Part shown: piece after piece, positions 27,718-36,972 of the stretch | Position numbering within the stretch: position 1 is the stretch's first letter | Layout: each line of letters begins with the position of its first letter | DNA from: Synechococcales cyanobacterium S06 | GTDB lineage: Bacteria > Cyanobacteriota > Cyanobacteriia > Cyanobacteriales > JAABRE01 | Assembly: GCA_011391125.1 (NCBI GenBank) | Contig: JAABRE010000002.1 | Span: 52,541-116,540, forward strand | Length of the DNA: 64,000 bases | Reading direction: 5' to 3' | The notes under the pieces: generated by a model | The model's input: the letters and a program-made list of their open reading frames with translations, nothing else | The model's database searches: none | What the model was told of the DNA's origin: nothing | Translations under genes and position numbers: made by a program

Positions 27718-28647
27718 ATGGCTAGAAAATACGCAATTATTGGTACAGGAGCTTTAGGTGGTTTTTACGGTGCAAAATTGGCAAAATCTGGTCAAGATGT
27801 CCATTTTTTATTACATTCTGATTACGATTTTGTGAGGGAAAATGGCCTTAAAATTGACTCGGTAAATGGTGATTTTAGTTTACCGAATGTTAATGCTTAT
27901 AATAACCCGCAAAATATGCCTAAATGTGATGTTATTATCGTAAGTTTAAAGACTACAAATAATCATTTATTACCTGATATTTTGCCTCATTTGATAAGCA
28001 ATGATAGTTTAATCTTACTGTTAGAAAATGGCTTTAATATTGAGTTTGAAATTGCAAAAATTGTCGGAGATAATCGCATTATGGGAGGTGTTTGTTCCCT
28101 TTGTTCTAATAAAATTGCCCCCGGTTATATTAAACATTTAGATTACGGGGCAATTACTTTAGGAGATTATGCTCCTAATTATCAAATTTGTGGTGTGACA
28201 AATCGGATGCAAAATGTGGCAAATGACTTTATAAATGCGGGAATTACTATTAATTTAGCTGAGGATTTATTATTAGCAAGGTGGAAAAAGTTGGTCTGGA
28301 ATATTCCCTATAATGGTTTATCTGTGGTGTTAAATTCCACAACAGATCAGTTAATGGATAATCCATTTTCTCGTCAATTAGTGATAGAATTAATGCAGGA
28401 AGTGCAACTTGGCGCATCAGGAAATAATCGTGTTATTCCCGATGATTATATTACTGAAATGTTAGATTATACTGATAAAATGACACCTTATTCTCCTAGT
28501 ATGAAGTTGGATTATGAAGCAAAAAGACCCTTAGAAGTGGAAGCAATTTTGGGACATCCCTTAAAAGAAGCTGAAAAAAATAAGATTCAATTACCGAAAA
28601 TTAAAATGTTATATCAACAGTTAAAATTTATTAATATGTTTATGTAG
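27718..28647 (+). CDS. PanE/ApbA-family ketopantoate reductase-like protein
   Basis: An NADPH-binding Rossmann motif YAIIGTGALGGFYGAKLAKSG opens the protein. VIIVSLKTTNN, LLENGFNIE and GGVCSLCSN follow, and the C-terminal domain carries LLLARWKKLVWNIPYNGLS with the conserved catalytic-type Lys and NxxxN surroundings. PanE reduces 2-dehydropantoate in pantothenate synthesis. Cyanobacteria often hold several homologues, so the true substrate is uncertain. Length is 309. Confidence 0.82.
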   Translation: MARKYAIIGTGALGGFYGAKLAKSGQDVHFLLHSDYDFVRENGLKIDSVNGDFSLPNVNAYNNPQNMPKCDVIIVSLKTTNNHLLPDILPHLISNDSLILLLENGFNIEFEIAKIVGDNRIMGGVCSLCSNKIAPGYIKHLDYGAITLGDYAPNYQICGVTNRMQNVANDFINAGITINLAEDLLLARWKKLVWNIPYNGLSVVLNSTTDQLMDNPFSRQLVIELMQEVQLGASGNNRVIPDDYITEMLDYTDKMTPYSPSMKLDYEAKRPLEVEAILGHPLKEAEKNKIQLPKIKMLYQQLKFINMFM

Positions 28648-28694
28648 AGTGTTAATTTTTATAATAACTTAATTTTTACCACCTATTTTTTTGG

Positions 28695-28700
28695 TATAAT
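28695..28700 (+). promoter_or_regulatory. Extended -10 box TGGTATAAT
   Basis: A perfect TATAAT preceded by TGG lies 32 bases before the ATG at 28733. No good -35 is seen at the proper distance, so it may be an extended -10 promoter. Confidence 0.45.
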
Positions 28701-28732
28701 AAAAGCCACAAAGTCAAAAAAGTAATTTCTCT

Positions 28733-29668
28733 ATGAAAAAAGTAGCTCAAATTTGCACTAAATTATTTACCACAGTTACTATTAGTTTAAGTTTAATCAA
28801 TTTAGGTACTATTCCTAGTCAAAGTCAAGATTTAGAAAGTGTTTTTTCTGGCCAAAATATTCCCTTAACTTTAACTTTTAAAGACTTAAATTCCACTTGG
28901 CGAAAAGTTAGTATAAGTGGTCAGGTTGAAATGGGAGATTTGTTGAGAAACTGGACGGGTTTTATGGATAGTATTTTAGGAACAAAAACCTATAATAATA
29001 ATTATTATACCCAAGGAAAAACTATTTCCATGGGCAATAATAATTATCTGATTGCTTATCGTATTCCCCTCGAAACAAAACCCTTAAAACTTGACAAATT
29101 TCTTAGTGGTAATTTCTCAACTAAAAATTGCGAAGAAGGAAATTTGCCCGTTAAATTAACCCAAAATACTGAAGTTAGTTTAGCATTATTAAACCTGAAT
29201 AGTGCCGGTTCTTTTAATGATTTAATGACCGTGAATATTAATCAGGAAATTGCCGAATCAGAGAAAAATTATCAAAATACTATAATCATGTGTAAGCAAT
29301 CTCGTCTTGATGAAATAAATAACGAAGCAGAAACAGGGATAAAAACAATCAATAATGGTCAAAAAGATTATTTTCTTGAAAAAATAAATTTTACTAATTC
29401 TTGGGAAGATTTAGCTTTAGACTTAAACCAAGAAACTGAACATTATCAGTATTCAATTGACCTAAATAATAATACTGTATTTAGTTATGGTACTGCTAAA
29501 AATAAGGAGTTAAATAGTTATGTTGGGGCCGTTTTTTATGATTCAGAATTAGATATGTTGTATTCACTTATTTGTAAATCAGCACAACCAACTACTCAAA
29601 AATTAGGCAAACCAACCTATAAAGATAATCAGCTTAATTGTCCTCCTAATACTATTCCTGTGGAATAA
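28733..29668 (+). CDS. Exported protein of unknown function
   Basis: A lysine-containing N-terminus (MKKVAQ), a hydrophobic core (~13-27) and a Ser-Gln-Ser-Gln region near residue 31 form a probable signal peptide. The mature part is Asn-, Thr- and Leu-rich with several cysteines (NCEEGN, IMCKQS, LICKSA, LNCPPN) that may form disulfides outside the cytoplasm. No transmembrane helix follows. I do not recognise a domain. An extended -10 box lies just upstream. Confidence 0.65.
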   Translation: MKKVAQICTKLFTTVTISLSLINLGTIPSQSQDLESVFSGQNIPLTLTFKDLNSTWRKVSISGQVEMGDLLRNWTGFMDSILGTKTYNNNYYTQGKTISMGNNNYLIAYRIPLETKPLKLDKFLSGNFSTKNCEEGNLPVKLTQNTEVSLALLNLNSAGSFNDLMTVNINQEIAESEKNYQNTIIMCKQSRLDEINNEAETGIKTINNGQKDYFLEKINFTNSWEDLALDLNQETEHYQYSIDLNNNTVFSYGTAKNKELNSYVGAVFYDSELDMLYSLICKSAQPTTQKLGKPTYKDNQLNCPPNTIPVE

Positions 29669-29760
29669 TTTTTATTAACAAGAAAAGCGTAGATTAATAT
29701 TGGTTTTTACCAGATTTCTACGCTTAATTCTTAATACAATAAACTTAAAAACAACTATTT

Positions 29761-30633
29761 TTAAGCCGCTATTTGACGGATGTTTAAATGCTGTTCTGGT
29801 ACAGGATAACCTGCGTTGCCAAATGTTTCTTGAATTGTCTTATTGGTATCAAAATAAACTTGCCAATAATACTCATTATTGCAATATGGACGTACCGCCA
29901 ACACCGGACCGGCTAAATTAAACTCTAAAATATCCACTTCCGGTGCAGGATTTGTTTCGACATTGGCAATTTTAGCTAAAGCTTCCTTCAATTTGGCGAT
30001 CGCCTCATGGGGATCGACACCATGATTCAATTGGGCAAACAAGTCAACCCGTCGATAGGGATTAGTGGTATAATTTTGAATTGTTCCGCTAAGAATGGCA
30101 TTATTACCCACAATTTGTCTTACATTGTCAAGTGAATCAATGCTGGTAACAAATAAGCCAATTTCTTGTACTGTACCAGTTACACCCGCTGCGGATATAA
30201 AATCACCTTGATGAAAAGGACGAAATATCACCAAAAATGCCCCCGCAGCAAAATTAGCCAACAAGCCACTCCAAGCAGCACCAATGGCAATACCCGCAGC
30301 AGCTAGTAAAGCGGCGAATGAGGTAGTTTCGATGCCAAAAATGCTCAAAATAGCGATAATTAGAATGATTTGCAGGAGAACAGATAAACTGTTGGTTAAA
30401 TAAGATAAGAGAGTCGGATCAAAATTTTGCCGTTTGACAGCCTTTTTGACTACTCCCATCAAAAAATTAATCACCCATCGCCCAATTAACCATAAAGCAA
30501 TTGCGCCAACCAGTTGAATGGCGAAATTGGCCAAATACCCCAGGATATTGGTAATAAAAATTTGCAATTGATCCACATTTTGGGGTATTTCCGTTGTAAT
30601 CGGTACTTGTGCTATAACAGCTTTTAAGTTCAT
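29761..30633 (-). CDS. MscS-family mechanosensitive ion channel
   Basis: Three N-terminal membrane segments end in the pore-lining TM3 AAGIAIGAAWSGLLANFAAGAFL, whose Gly/Ala pattern is the MscS hallmark. The beta domain FRPFHQGDFISAAGVTGTVQEIG and a C-terminal alpha/beta domain follow. Length 290 matches small MscS channels, which release solutes on hypo-osmotic shock. It is a single-gene unit. Confidence 0.92.
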   Translation of the reverse strand: MNLKAVIAQVPITTEIPQNVDQLQIFITNILGYLANFAIQLVGAIALWLIGRWVINFLMGVVKKAVKRQNFDPTLLSYLTNSLSVLLQIILIIAILSIFGIETTSFAALLAAAGIAIGAAWSGLLANFAAGAFLVIFRPFHQGDFISAAGVTGTVQEIGLFVTSIDSLDNVRQIVGNNAILSGTIQNYTTNPYRRVDLFAQLNHGVDPHEAIAKLKEALAKIANVETNPAPEVDILEFNLAGPVLAVRPYCNNEYYWQVYFDTNKTIQETFGNAGYPVPEQHLNIRQIAA

Positions 30634-30787
30634 AGGTTGTTTTTAAAATCCCAATAAATGTTCAGTTGTCATATTATAATCTAATTTTTTAAGAGATTTA
30701 ATCTCTGCTAATAGGCCAATAAGCGGTTGTTTTTTTAGCAAGCAAAATTAATTAGTCCCAACCTATTTTTCAGTATGTTTTAAATAA

Positions 30788-30899
30788 TAGACCTCTTGCG
30801 AAACTAATAATAAAATTAATTTTCCTCTCATAAGCGTCAATTTCTTTACCTATTACCTATTACCTATTACCTATTACCTGACTTGGTGCAAGAAGTCTA
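30788..30899. mobile_element. 112-bp MITE-like element, copy 1
   Basis: The element begins TAGACCTCTTGCGAAACT and ends TTGGTGCAAGAAGTCTA, imperfect terminal inverted repeats with TA at each end. Inside are a unique stretch (TTTTCCTCTCATAAGCGTC) and a few CTATTAC heptamers. A copy of identical length with only a few differences lies at 51439-51550, which shows it is a discrete dispersed element. It has no coding capacity. It supplies the stop codon of the ORF at 30897-31130. Confidence 0.85.
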
Positions 30900-31130
30900 A
30901 TGAGAAGGTAAAGGATTCATTATTTCCTCAAGAATAACAACAAGATAAGGGTGAGCAATATTGTTAGGAATAAAAACCCGAGCAATAATATTTTTATTAG
31001 TATCAAAAAGGAGATTTATGGAAGTAGTATGAACCGGATAATTAGGATTTAAAAATAAGGTTAAAAAGAAACCAATTAATAAGACAATAACCGTAATAAA
31101 TTTTGGCATAATATCGAAAAGCTTAACCAT
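30897..31130 (-). CDS. Hypothetical small membrane-anchored protein, possibly truncated
   Basis: This 77-residue ORF has an N-terminal hydrophobic helix (FITVIVLLIGFFLTLFL), then a soluble part (INLLFDTNKNIIARVFIPNN). Its TAG stop lies in the last bases of the adjacent MITE-like element, so an originally longer C-terminus may have been cut off by insertion. No recognised family. Coding status is uncertain. Confidence 0.4.
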   Translation of the reverse strand: MVKLFDIMPKFITVIVLLIGFFLTLFLNPNYPVHTTSINLLFDTNKNIIARVFIPNNIAHPYLVVILEEIMNPLPSH

Positions 31131-31226
31131 AGTAGATTACACTAATTTGTGTAATCTACCCAAAAAAATTAGTCACATATTGAGAACCAGCAACCCTTTA
31201 ATCCCAGCTAATTGTAATCAATAAAA

Positions 31227-31796
31227 TTAGTTAAATTTTAGCCAACTAAATACAGTTTGTGGTGTTAATTCTAAGTCAATTCCTGATAACACTGGTAACA
31301 AAGATTCACCTTGATATAATTCAATTTTTTGTTCAGGAAACACAGCTAAAATAGTTTCTTCATCGGGATTAATTAACCATCCTAATTCAGTTCCACTACG
31401 AGAACAATGTAATAATTTAGCTAAAACTTTAGTTAAACTTTGCTCAGGAGACAGAATTTCTATGGACCAATCAGGATAAATTAAAAAACGATTAGCAATT
31501 TGTCCTGATGAGTCAAGAGGTATTCTTTCCCATCGAAATACTGCGACATCAGGGACAAGAGATGCTCCCTCAAAAGTACAGCGTAATTCGGGAAAAGCAT
31601 AAGCAATTTTTTGTCTTTTAGCTATGTAATTGATAACTTCACATAATTCACCTTGAAGTACACTATGTCGTCCTTGTGACATGGGTTTTTGACTAATTTC
31701 TCCTTTAATAAATTCGGAATCTGGCTCGGTTTCTGGAAGTTTTAAGAAATCTTCTAAGGTAAGTTGAGATTGAGGTTTAGTAACTGTAATAACCAT
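31227..31796 (-). CDS. Uma2 family (DUF820) PD-(D/E)XK endonuclease-like protein
   Basis: Hallmarks of the cyanobacterial Uma2/DUF820 family are visible: LTLEDFLKLPETEPDSEFIKG, HSVLQGELCEVINYIAKR, SLVPDVAVFRWERIP (the D of PD), PDWSIEILSPEQS (ExxSP) and LGWLINPDEETILAVF. Such genes are strongly expanded in cyanobacteria, and their biological role is not settled. Length is 189. A second, diverged Uma2 gene is transcribed away from it, 158 bases off. Confidence 0.88.
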   Translation of the reverse strand: MVITVTKPQSQLTLEDFLKLPETEPDSEFIKGEISQKPMSQGRHSVLQGELCEVINYIAKRQKIAYAFPELRCTFEGASLVPDVAVFRWERIPLDSSGQIANRFLIYPDWSIEILSPEQSLTKVLAKLLHCSRSGTELGWLINPDEETILAVFPEQKIELYQGESLLPVLSGIDLELTPQTVFSWLKFN

Positions 31797-31954
31797 GTCA
31801 TTTTTTAAGATGAAACTTGATATAATTATAATACCAGTTTACTTTGTTTACCACAAAGACACAAAAATATTTTATTAATATCATATTTAAGACTAGCCAA
31901 ATCTTTAGGATTAAGTTATAATTTATTGATAGTTTAGCTTTAGGAAATCACTAA

Positions 31955-32653
31955 ATGAATGTTTTAACACCAATAACTAAACCTGTTACTTTAGATAGTT
32001 CATTATCTCAGTTTCAAAATGCTACTTGGGATGATTATTTAACTTATCGTAATTATTACCCTGATGATAGAATTAAATTATACTTTATTGACAATAAACT
32101 TTTAATTGAAATGGGCAAAGAAGGTATCAATCACGCTAGTATTAATCAGCTTTTTACTTTACTCATCGGGTTTTGGTTTACTCAGCAATCTAATCAAAGT
32201 TATACTTTATTAGGAGGTTGTTTATTAGAAAAACCAAATAAAAAATCGGGCGCACCGGATTTAGTGTTATATTTAGGAGCAGATTACCCTCAATGGCAAC
32301 CCGGAACTAGACGTTATATTGATTTAGATAAGTGGCGATCGCCTGATTTAGTAGGGGAAATTTCTGATACAACTTTAGCGATTGATTTAGATGAGAAAAA
32401 ACATCTTTATGCAGATTTAGGAATTAAAGAATATTGGGTAATTGATGTGCAAGCTAAACGCATTTTTGCCTTTGAATTACAAGAAAATGGTAAATATGAA
32501 ATTATTGAAAATTCTGTAACTTTAAGCGAATTATCAATTAGTTTATTAGAGGAAACATTAAATCGTTTAGAAACCGAAAGTAACGGTATGGTAGCTAATT
32601 GGTTTTTACAAAAAATAACTGAAATTACCCAGTTGAAAAAAACAGATTTGTAG
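31955..32653 (+). CDS. Uma2 family (DUF820) PD-(D/E)XK endonuclease-like protein
   Basis: Family motifs are NATWDDYLTYRNYYPDDRIKLYF, HASINQLFTLLIGFW, SGAPDLVLYLGADYPQW, RSPDLVGEISDTTL (EISDxT) and ADLGIKEYWVIDVQAKRIFAF. At 232 residues it is longer than its divergent neighbour and belongs to another Uma2 subgroup. Its TAG stop is inside the outer arm of a palindrome that continues to 32716. Confidence 0.88.
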   Translation: MNVLTPITKPVTLDSSLSQFQNATWDDYLTYRNYYPDDRIKLYFIDNKLLIEMGKEGINHASINQLFTLLIGFWFTQQSNQSYTLLGGCLLEKPNKKSGAPDLVLYLGADYPQWQPGTRRYIDLDKWRSPDLVGEISDTTLAIDLDEKKHLYADLGIKEYWVIDVQAKRIFAFELQENGKYEIIENSVTLSELSISLLEETLNRLETESNGMVANWFLQKITEITQLKKTDL

Positions 32654-32716
32654 GGGCAATCCCTTGTGGTTGCCCTGCCTCCTGTAAGGGTCAATGGCCG
32701 TTGACCCCTACAAAAA
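32649..32716. terminator. Nested palindrome between convergent genes
   Basis: Outer arms TTGTAGGGG / CCCCTACAA enclose a first imperfect hairpin (GGGCAA/TTGCCC) and a second (GGGTCAA, loop TGGCCG, TTGACCC). It lies between the converging ends of the Uma2 gene and the solute-binding protein gene, ends with an A/T run, and probably terminates both transcripts. Confidence 0.65.
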
Positions 32717-32748
32717 TCCCTAGGATTTAAGAGTGTATCGATCTACGA

Positions 32749-34029
32749 TTAACTCAAATTATTCCACTCATTGGCCGCATCAGAAACAGCTTGTGCCACG
32801 GTTTTTTGTTTTAACATAGCTGCTTGTAAATTCTGGTAAATAATCTGTTGTAACTGATTAATATTGGACACGGGAGGAATTAAAACTTCCGCATCTTTTA
32901 ACTGCATTGCACTCACTTTGCGAGCATTTTGTAAAGGAGTAAGATTAGTTTCTGCTTCCAATTCCTTGACATATTTACTAACAGCTTCCACCGTGGAAGG
33001 TAACACATTAGCTTGTTTGGCAAAAGCCAATTGATTGTCAGAATTAGTAACAAAAAGAGCAAACTTTAAAGCATTATCAACCTGATCAGAATCTTGGGGA
33101 ATAATTAAGTTCATTACCGCCACATTTTTCTTACCAGTTGCTCCCGTAATTTGAGGAGCTGCGGTGGAAACTGCGGCAATTGTAGGCGCATTATTTGTGA
33201 TACTGTCGATAAATTCAGGCCCCGTAGATAAAAAAGCAATTTCACCAGCTTGATATAATTCGATCGCCTGACGATGGCCTTCGGTTAAAACTTCAGGGGG
33301 TAACAAATCCTGTTGATATAAATCGACCCAAAACCTAAAAGCAGCGATACCTTGAGGAGTATTAAAAGCAGCCTTATTATTCTGGTCAAGTAAAGTTACT
33401 CCCATACTAACCAAAGATTCCAAAACCTCATTAGAATCCCCCGGGACAAAACTAACAAACAAAGGATATTTCCCCGTTTTTTGTTTAATTTGGGGGGCCA
33501 TTTTTGCCAATTCCTCAAAAGTAGCCGGAGCTTGATTAAGAGCAGCTTTGCTTAATAATTCCTGGTTACAAATAGTAACTTGAGTAGTTAGATACCAAGG
33601 AATCCCAAAAGAAATATCATTAAGACTACTAGCTTGCCAAACCTTTGGTAAATATAACTTTTGGACATCAGGAGTTACTTTTTGATTGAGATTTAACCAA
33701 GCATTTTTAGAAGCCAAACCGGAAGCAAAACTAGGATTAAGATTAACCAGATCCGGGGCAGTTTTTGCCGAAACAGCGGTTAAAATCTTACTTTCCATCG
33801 CTGACCAAGGTATATCAACCCATCGCACCTTGATTTGGGGATTATCCTTTTCAAAATTACTAATAATTTGGTTAAAATAAGTGGTGAATTGGGGTTGCAG
33901 TTGCATAGTCCAAAATTCAAGTTCTGGTTGACTAGGAACAGGAGGGGAGCTATTACAACTAACCAACCAAGTTAATAATAAACCTAAAAATGCCCAGATA
34001 GTAAATCGTTTTATTTTACCTATATTCAT
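32749..34029 (-). CDS. ABC transporter extracellular solute-binding lipoprotein (sugar type)
   Basis: The N-terminus has a signal segment with a lipobox-like LVSC (Cys25), so the mature protein is membrane-tethered. The body is a family-1 solute-binding fold: ELEFWTMQLQPQFTTYFNQI, FEKDNPQIKVRWVDIPWS, APDLVNLNPSF, GIPWYLTTQVTICN and FLSTGPEFI. Family members bind sugars, oligosaccharides or osmolytes. No permease or ATPase genes adjoin, so its membrane partner is elsewhere. Length is 426. Confidence 0.88.
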   Translation of the reverse strand: MNIGKIKRFTIWAFLGLLLTWLVSCNSSPPVPSQPELEFWTMQLQPQFTTYFNQIISNFEKDNPQIKVRWVDIPWSAMESKILTAVSAKTAPDLVNLNPSFASGLASKNAWLNLNQKVTPDVQKLYLPKVWQASSLNDISFGIPWYLTTQVTICNQELLSKAALNQAPATFEELAKMAPQIKQKTGKYPLFVSFVPGDSNEVLESLVSMGVTLLDQNNKAAFNTPQGIAAFRFWVDLYQQDLLPPEVLTEGHRQAIELYQAGEIAFLSTGPEFIDSITNNAPTIAAVSTAAPQITGATGKKNVAVMNLIIPQDSDQVDNALKFALFVTNSDNQLAFAKQANVLPSTVEAVSKYVKELEAETNLTPLQNARKVSAMQLKDAEVLIPPVSNINQLQQIIYQNLQAAMLKQKTVAQAVSDAANEWNNLS

Positions 34030-34183
34030 AGTTCGTGATCTGACTCATTGCTGTGATAAATTTATTATCTTATTATTCTTTTTATTGGCCAGATTAGGTA
34101 ACATAGATATATGGGACTTTTTACCCTAGAAGGCCAAGTTCTCCCTCCTCCTCCTCATAATCACTTCCTTAAAGGGAAAAAGT

Positions 34184-35290
34184 ATGTTAGCAAAAATACA
34201 AGGTCTATTCGGGAATAAATCCCGTGGTATTGGAGTCGAAATCGGCCCCGAACGAATCAATATTGTTCAAATACAAAAAAAAGGACAACAATATAAATTA
34301 GCGACCAATATTTCCACCGAAGTTCCAGAGGGAATTTTTGAGGAGGGACACATTATTGATCAAAATGCTCTGGCTGAATTATTACAAGAAACCCTCGAAA
34401 AGAACAATATTAAAGTCAAAAGGGCGGCTACTTCCGTACCAATGCGGGAAGCGATCATGAAATTGATTCCCATTCCCGCCGAAATTGATGAACAAGAATT
34501 AAAAGATGTGGTACTCAACCATGAAGCGGCTTTATATTTGCCTTTCCCCCGGGAAGAAGTTGACTTAGATTATCAAAAACTCGGCTATTTCATGGATGAA
34601 GATGGCATTGAAAAAGTCAATGTGCTGTTAGTGGCCACAAAACGGGAAATCACGGATACTTATCGTAGTACCTTTCTACAAGCTGGCTTAGACGTTAATG
34701 TCATCGAAATTAGTAGTTTTGCTCTGATTAGAACCATTCGGGAACAATTAAGACAATTTACCAACACGGAAGCGGTAGTTTTGATTGATATTGAATTTGA
34801 TAGCACGGAAATTGCGATCATTGTTGAAGGAGTACCTCAATTTTCCCGCACCGTTCCCATTGGGACATTTCAGCTACAAAATGCTCTCTCCAGAGCCATG
34901 AATTTGCCTTCTTCGCGCAGTATGGAAGTTTTGCAAGGTTTAACCATTCCCAACCTTCCCCCTCAACAAGGAACCACCACGGGAGCCACTTCCATTAACC
35001 CCGGTATGTCAGCTTTAATGCGGGTTTTAGGCGAATTGGCCGACGAGTTAAGGCGATCGATTGACTTTTATTTAAACCAAAGTGGGAATTTAGAAGTCGC
35101 TCAATTATTATTAGCAGGTCCTGGAGGCGGTATTGGGCAATTAGACGATTTTTTTACCAAGCGTTTGAGTTTACCCACCATGCCCATTGATCCCATTAAT
35201 GCTTTAGCGTTAGAGATAGATAAAGACATCCCTTTGGTAGAACGACCAGGATTAGCTACAGTGATTGGTTTAGGAATGCGGGAGGTGTAG
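34184..35290 (+). CDS. pilM: Type IV pilus assembly protein PilM
   Basis: PilM is a cytoplasmic actin-like ATPase that binds the N-terminus of PilN beneath the inner membrane. GIGVEIGPERINIVQIQK is the phosphate-1-like motif; VPMREAIMKLIPIP, LPFPREEVDLDYQ and VVLIDIEFDSTEIAII follow. Length (368) is typical. It is the first gene of pilM-N-O-Q, preceded by a GGG-rich ribosome-binding region and 154 bases from the divergent solute-binding protein gene. Confidence 0.95.
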   Translation: MLAKIQGLFGNKSRGIGVEIGPERINIVQIQKKGQQYKLATNISTEVPEGIFEEGHIIDQNALAELLQETLEKNNIKVKRAATSVPMREAIMKLIPIPAEIDEQELKDVVLNHEAALYLPFPREEVDLDYQKLGYFMDEDGIEKVNVLLVATKREITDTYRSTFLQAGLDVNVIEISSFALIRTIREQLRQFTNTEAVVLIDIEFDSTEIAIIVEGVPQFSRTVPIGTFQLQNALSRAMNLPSSRSMEVLQGLTIPNLPPQQGTTTGATSINPGMSALMRVLGELADELRRSIDFYLNQSGNLEVAQLLLAGPGGGIGQLDDFFTKRLSLPTMPIDPINALALEIDKDIPLVERPGLATVIGLGMREV

Positions 35291-35294
35291 ATAA

Positions 35295-36062
35295 ATGTAT
35301 AGTATTGAGATTAACTTTCTTAAAGATCGCGGCTTAGTTGAGGCTGGCAAGCAACAAGGCTTAAACTTTAAAAAGCCAGAAATTGATGTTAAGAAAAACT
35401 TACCCATTATTATTGGTGGTGCAGTTATGGCACTCTTGCCAATTTTAGCCGGTGCGAGCATATTTTGGTTAAATTTACAACAAGCAAAGGTTCAACGGGA
35501 AATTGAAGAGCTTGACGCTAAGATTCAACAAATTGAAGCGAAAAAGAAAGAAATTGCCCAAATTACCGAGAAAAAAGACAAAATTAACGGGGATAATCAA
35601 GCTTTAGCCCAAGTTTTTACCCAAATTAAACCTTGGTCAGCTTTATTACAGGATATTAGCGATCAAATTCCCGTGGGGATTCAAGTGGAGAAAATCCAAG
35701 AAGCTACCACCGAAGATGGCAAAAAACAGCTCGTGATTACGGGTATCGGTCAATCCTATAATGGCGTTAATGATTTCTTACTCACATTGCAGCGAGCCGA
35801 TTTTCTCACCGACAAAGGCACCAGCTTACAAATGGCTGAGGAAATAGAGAATCCCATGACGGTGGAATTACCCAAACAACCTGACGAGGAGGAAGCAGCC
35901 AAAGCGGAACTTACACTACCACCGGTAATTAGTTATACCATTGTTACCCAATTAAATGATAAACCAGCCAATGAGATGTTGCCAGTTTTACAACGTAAAG
36001 GAGCAGTTGGTTTAGTCAGCCGTATTAGAACTTTAGAAAATAAAGGATTGATTCAAAAATGA
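35295..36062 (+). CDS. pilN: Type IV pilus assembly protein PilN
   Basis: The N-terminus MYSIEINFLKDRG carries the INFL motif with which PilN docks into PilM. A single membrane helix (~39-58, PIIIGGAVMALLPILAGASI), a coiled coil rich in Lys/Glu and a periplasmic ferredoxin-like domain (WSALLQDISDQIPVGIQVEKI) follow. It starts 4 bases after pilM and its stop overlaps the pilO start, so translation is coupled. Confidence 0.93.
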   Translation: MYSIEINFLKDRGLVEAGKQQGLNFKKPEIDVKKNLPIIIGGAVMALLPILAGASIFWLNLQQAKVQREIEELDAKIQQIEAKKKEIAQITEKKDKINGDNQALAQVFTQIKPWSALLQDISDQIPVGIQVEKIQEATTEDGKKQLVITGIGQSYNGVNDFLLTLQRADFLTDKGTSLQMAEEIENPMTVELPKQPDEEEAAKAELTLPPVISYTIVTQLNDKPANEMLPVLQRKGAVGLVSRIRTLENKGLIQK

Positions 36063-36880
36063 CATATAGTGGTGAAGGCGATAGCATGATTGCTAATGCC
36101 GAATTTGATGAATTACCCGAATATCCCAGCGCCTTTGGTATTAGTTTTACTCCCCAAGTTATTGGTATCTGTTTAGGGGTAACTGGTTTATTAGCCGCGG
36201 GATACATTTTTATGAACTTTTTTATGCCGAGTTGGGCTACCTATCAAACAAGTGTCGGGGATAAAAAAGCAAGATTAGATCAAGTTAATGCCCAAGAATT
36301 TTCTGACTTGGAGCGCAAACTAGAAACAATTCAGGGCGAAATTGCCAAAGCTGAAGATGACCAAAAACAACTGTATTCCTTGTTTGCTAATGAAAAAACG
36401 GTAAATACTTTGTTACTGGATATTAATCAATTTGTCGAACAAAAACAGGCTAAAATAATTAGTTTTCAACCGCAAAAATGGGAAGCAGAAATTATTGAAG
36501 ATAGTTCATTGGGAGAGACAGTTAATCAAAAATTAAAACGTCAAGTAATTAGCTTAACCATGGAAGGTACATTTATCCAAACTCAAACCATTTTAAGGGA
36601 TATTGAGAAATTACAACCTTTATTACTGCTGAAAGATTTTAGTTCAGAATTAGCCGAAAAACAGGCTTTAATTTTAGATGAAAACCAATTAAAAAGCCAA
36701 GGAGAGCCAAAACTAAAAACAAGTTTTACCCTAGAGTTAATTGTGCCCTTAAGTGAACAAGAATTGGCCGAACTGAAAAAAGCCGAAGAAGAAGCCGCAG
36801 CAGCAGAGGAGAGCAAAGGAAAAAAAGGAGATAAAAAACCAGCCAAAGAAGAGAAAAAACCAGCAGAAACCAAAAAATAA
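36059..36880 (+). CDS. pilO: Type IV pilus assembly protein PilO
   Basis: PilO pairs with PilN in the inner-membrane alignment complex. A cytoplasmic N-terminal segment precedes one membrane helix (~39-58), then a coiled coil (LERKLETIQGEIAKAEDDQK) and a periplasmic domain. The tail is an Ala/Glu/Lys-rich low-complexity stretch of about 40 residues. ATG overlaps the pilN stop (ATGA). Assignment rests on position and architecture, as PilO sequences are poorly conserved. Confidence 0.9.
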   Translation: MTYSGEGDSMIANAEFDELPEYPSAFGISFTPQVIGICLGVTGLLAAGYIFMNFFMPSWATYQTSVGDKKARLDQVNAQEFSDLERKLETIQGEIAKAEDDQKQLYSLFANEKTVNTLLLDINQFVEQKQAKIISFQPQKWEAEIIEDSSLGETVNQKLKRQVISLTMEGTFIQTQTILRDIEKLQPLLLLKDFSSELAEKQALILDENQLKSQGEPKLKTSFTLELIVPLSEQELAELKKAEEEAAAAEESKGKKGDKKPAKEEKKPAETKK

Positions 36881-36972
36881 CAACCCTTAAAACTTAATAA
36901 TTCTTAGAATTATTACACGGGTAAAATCAATTATCTTAATAGTACATAAACATTTTTTGTGAGGAGTGCATC

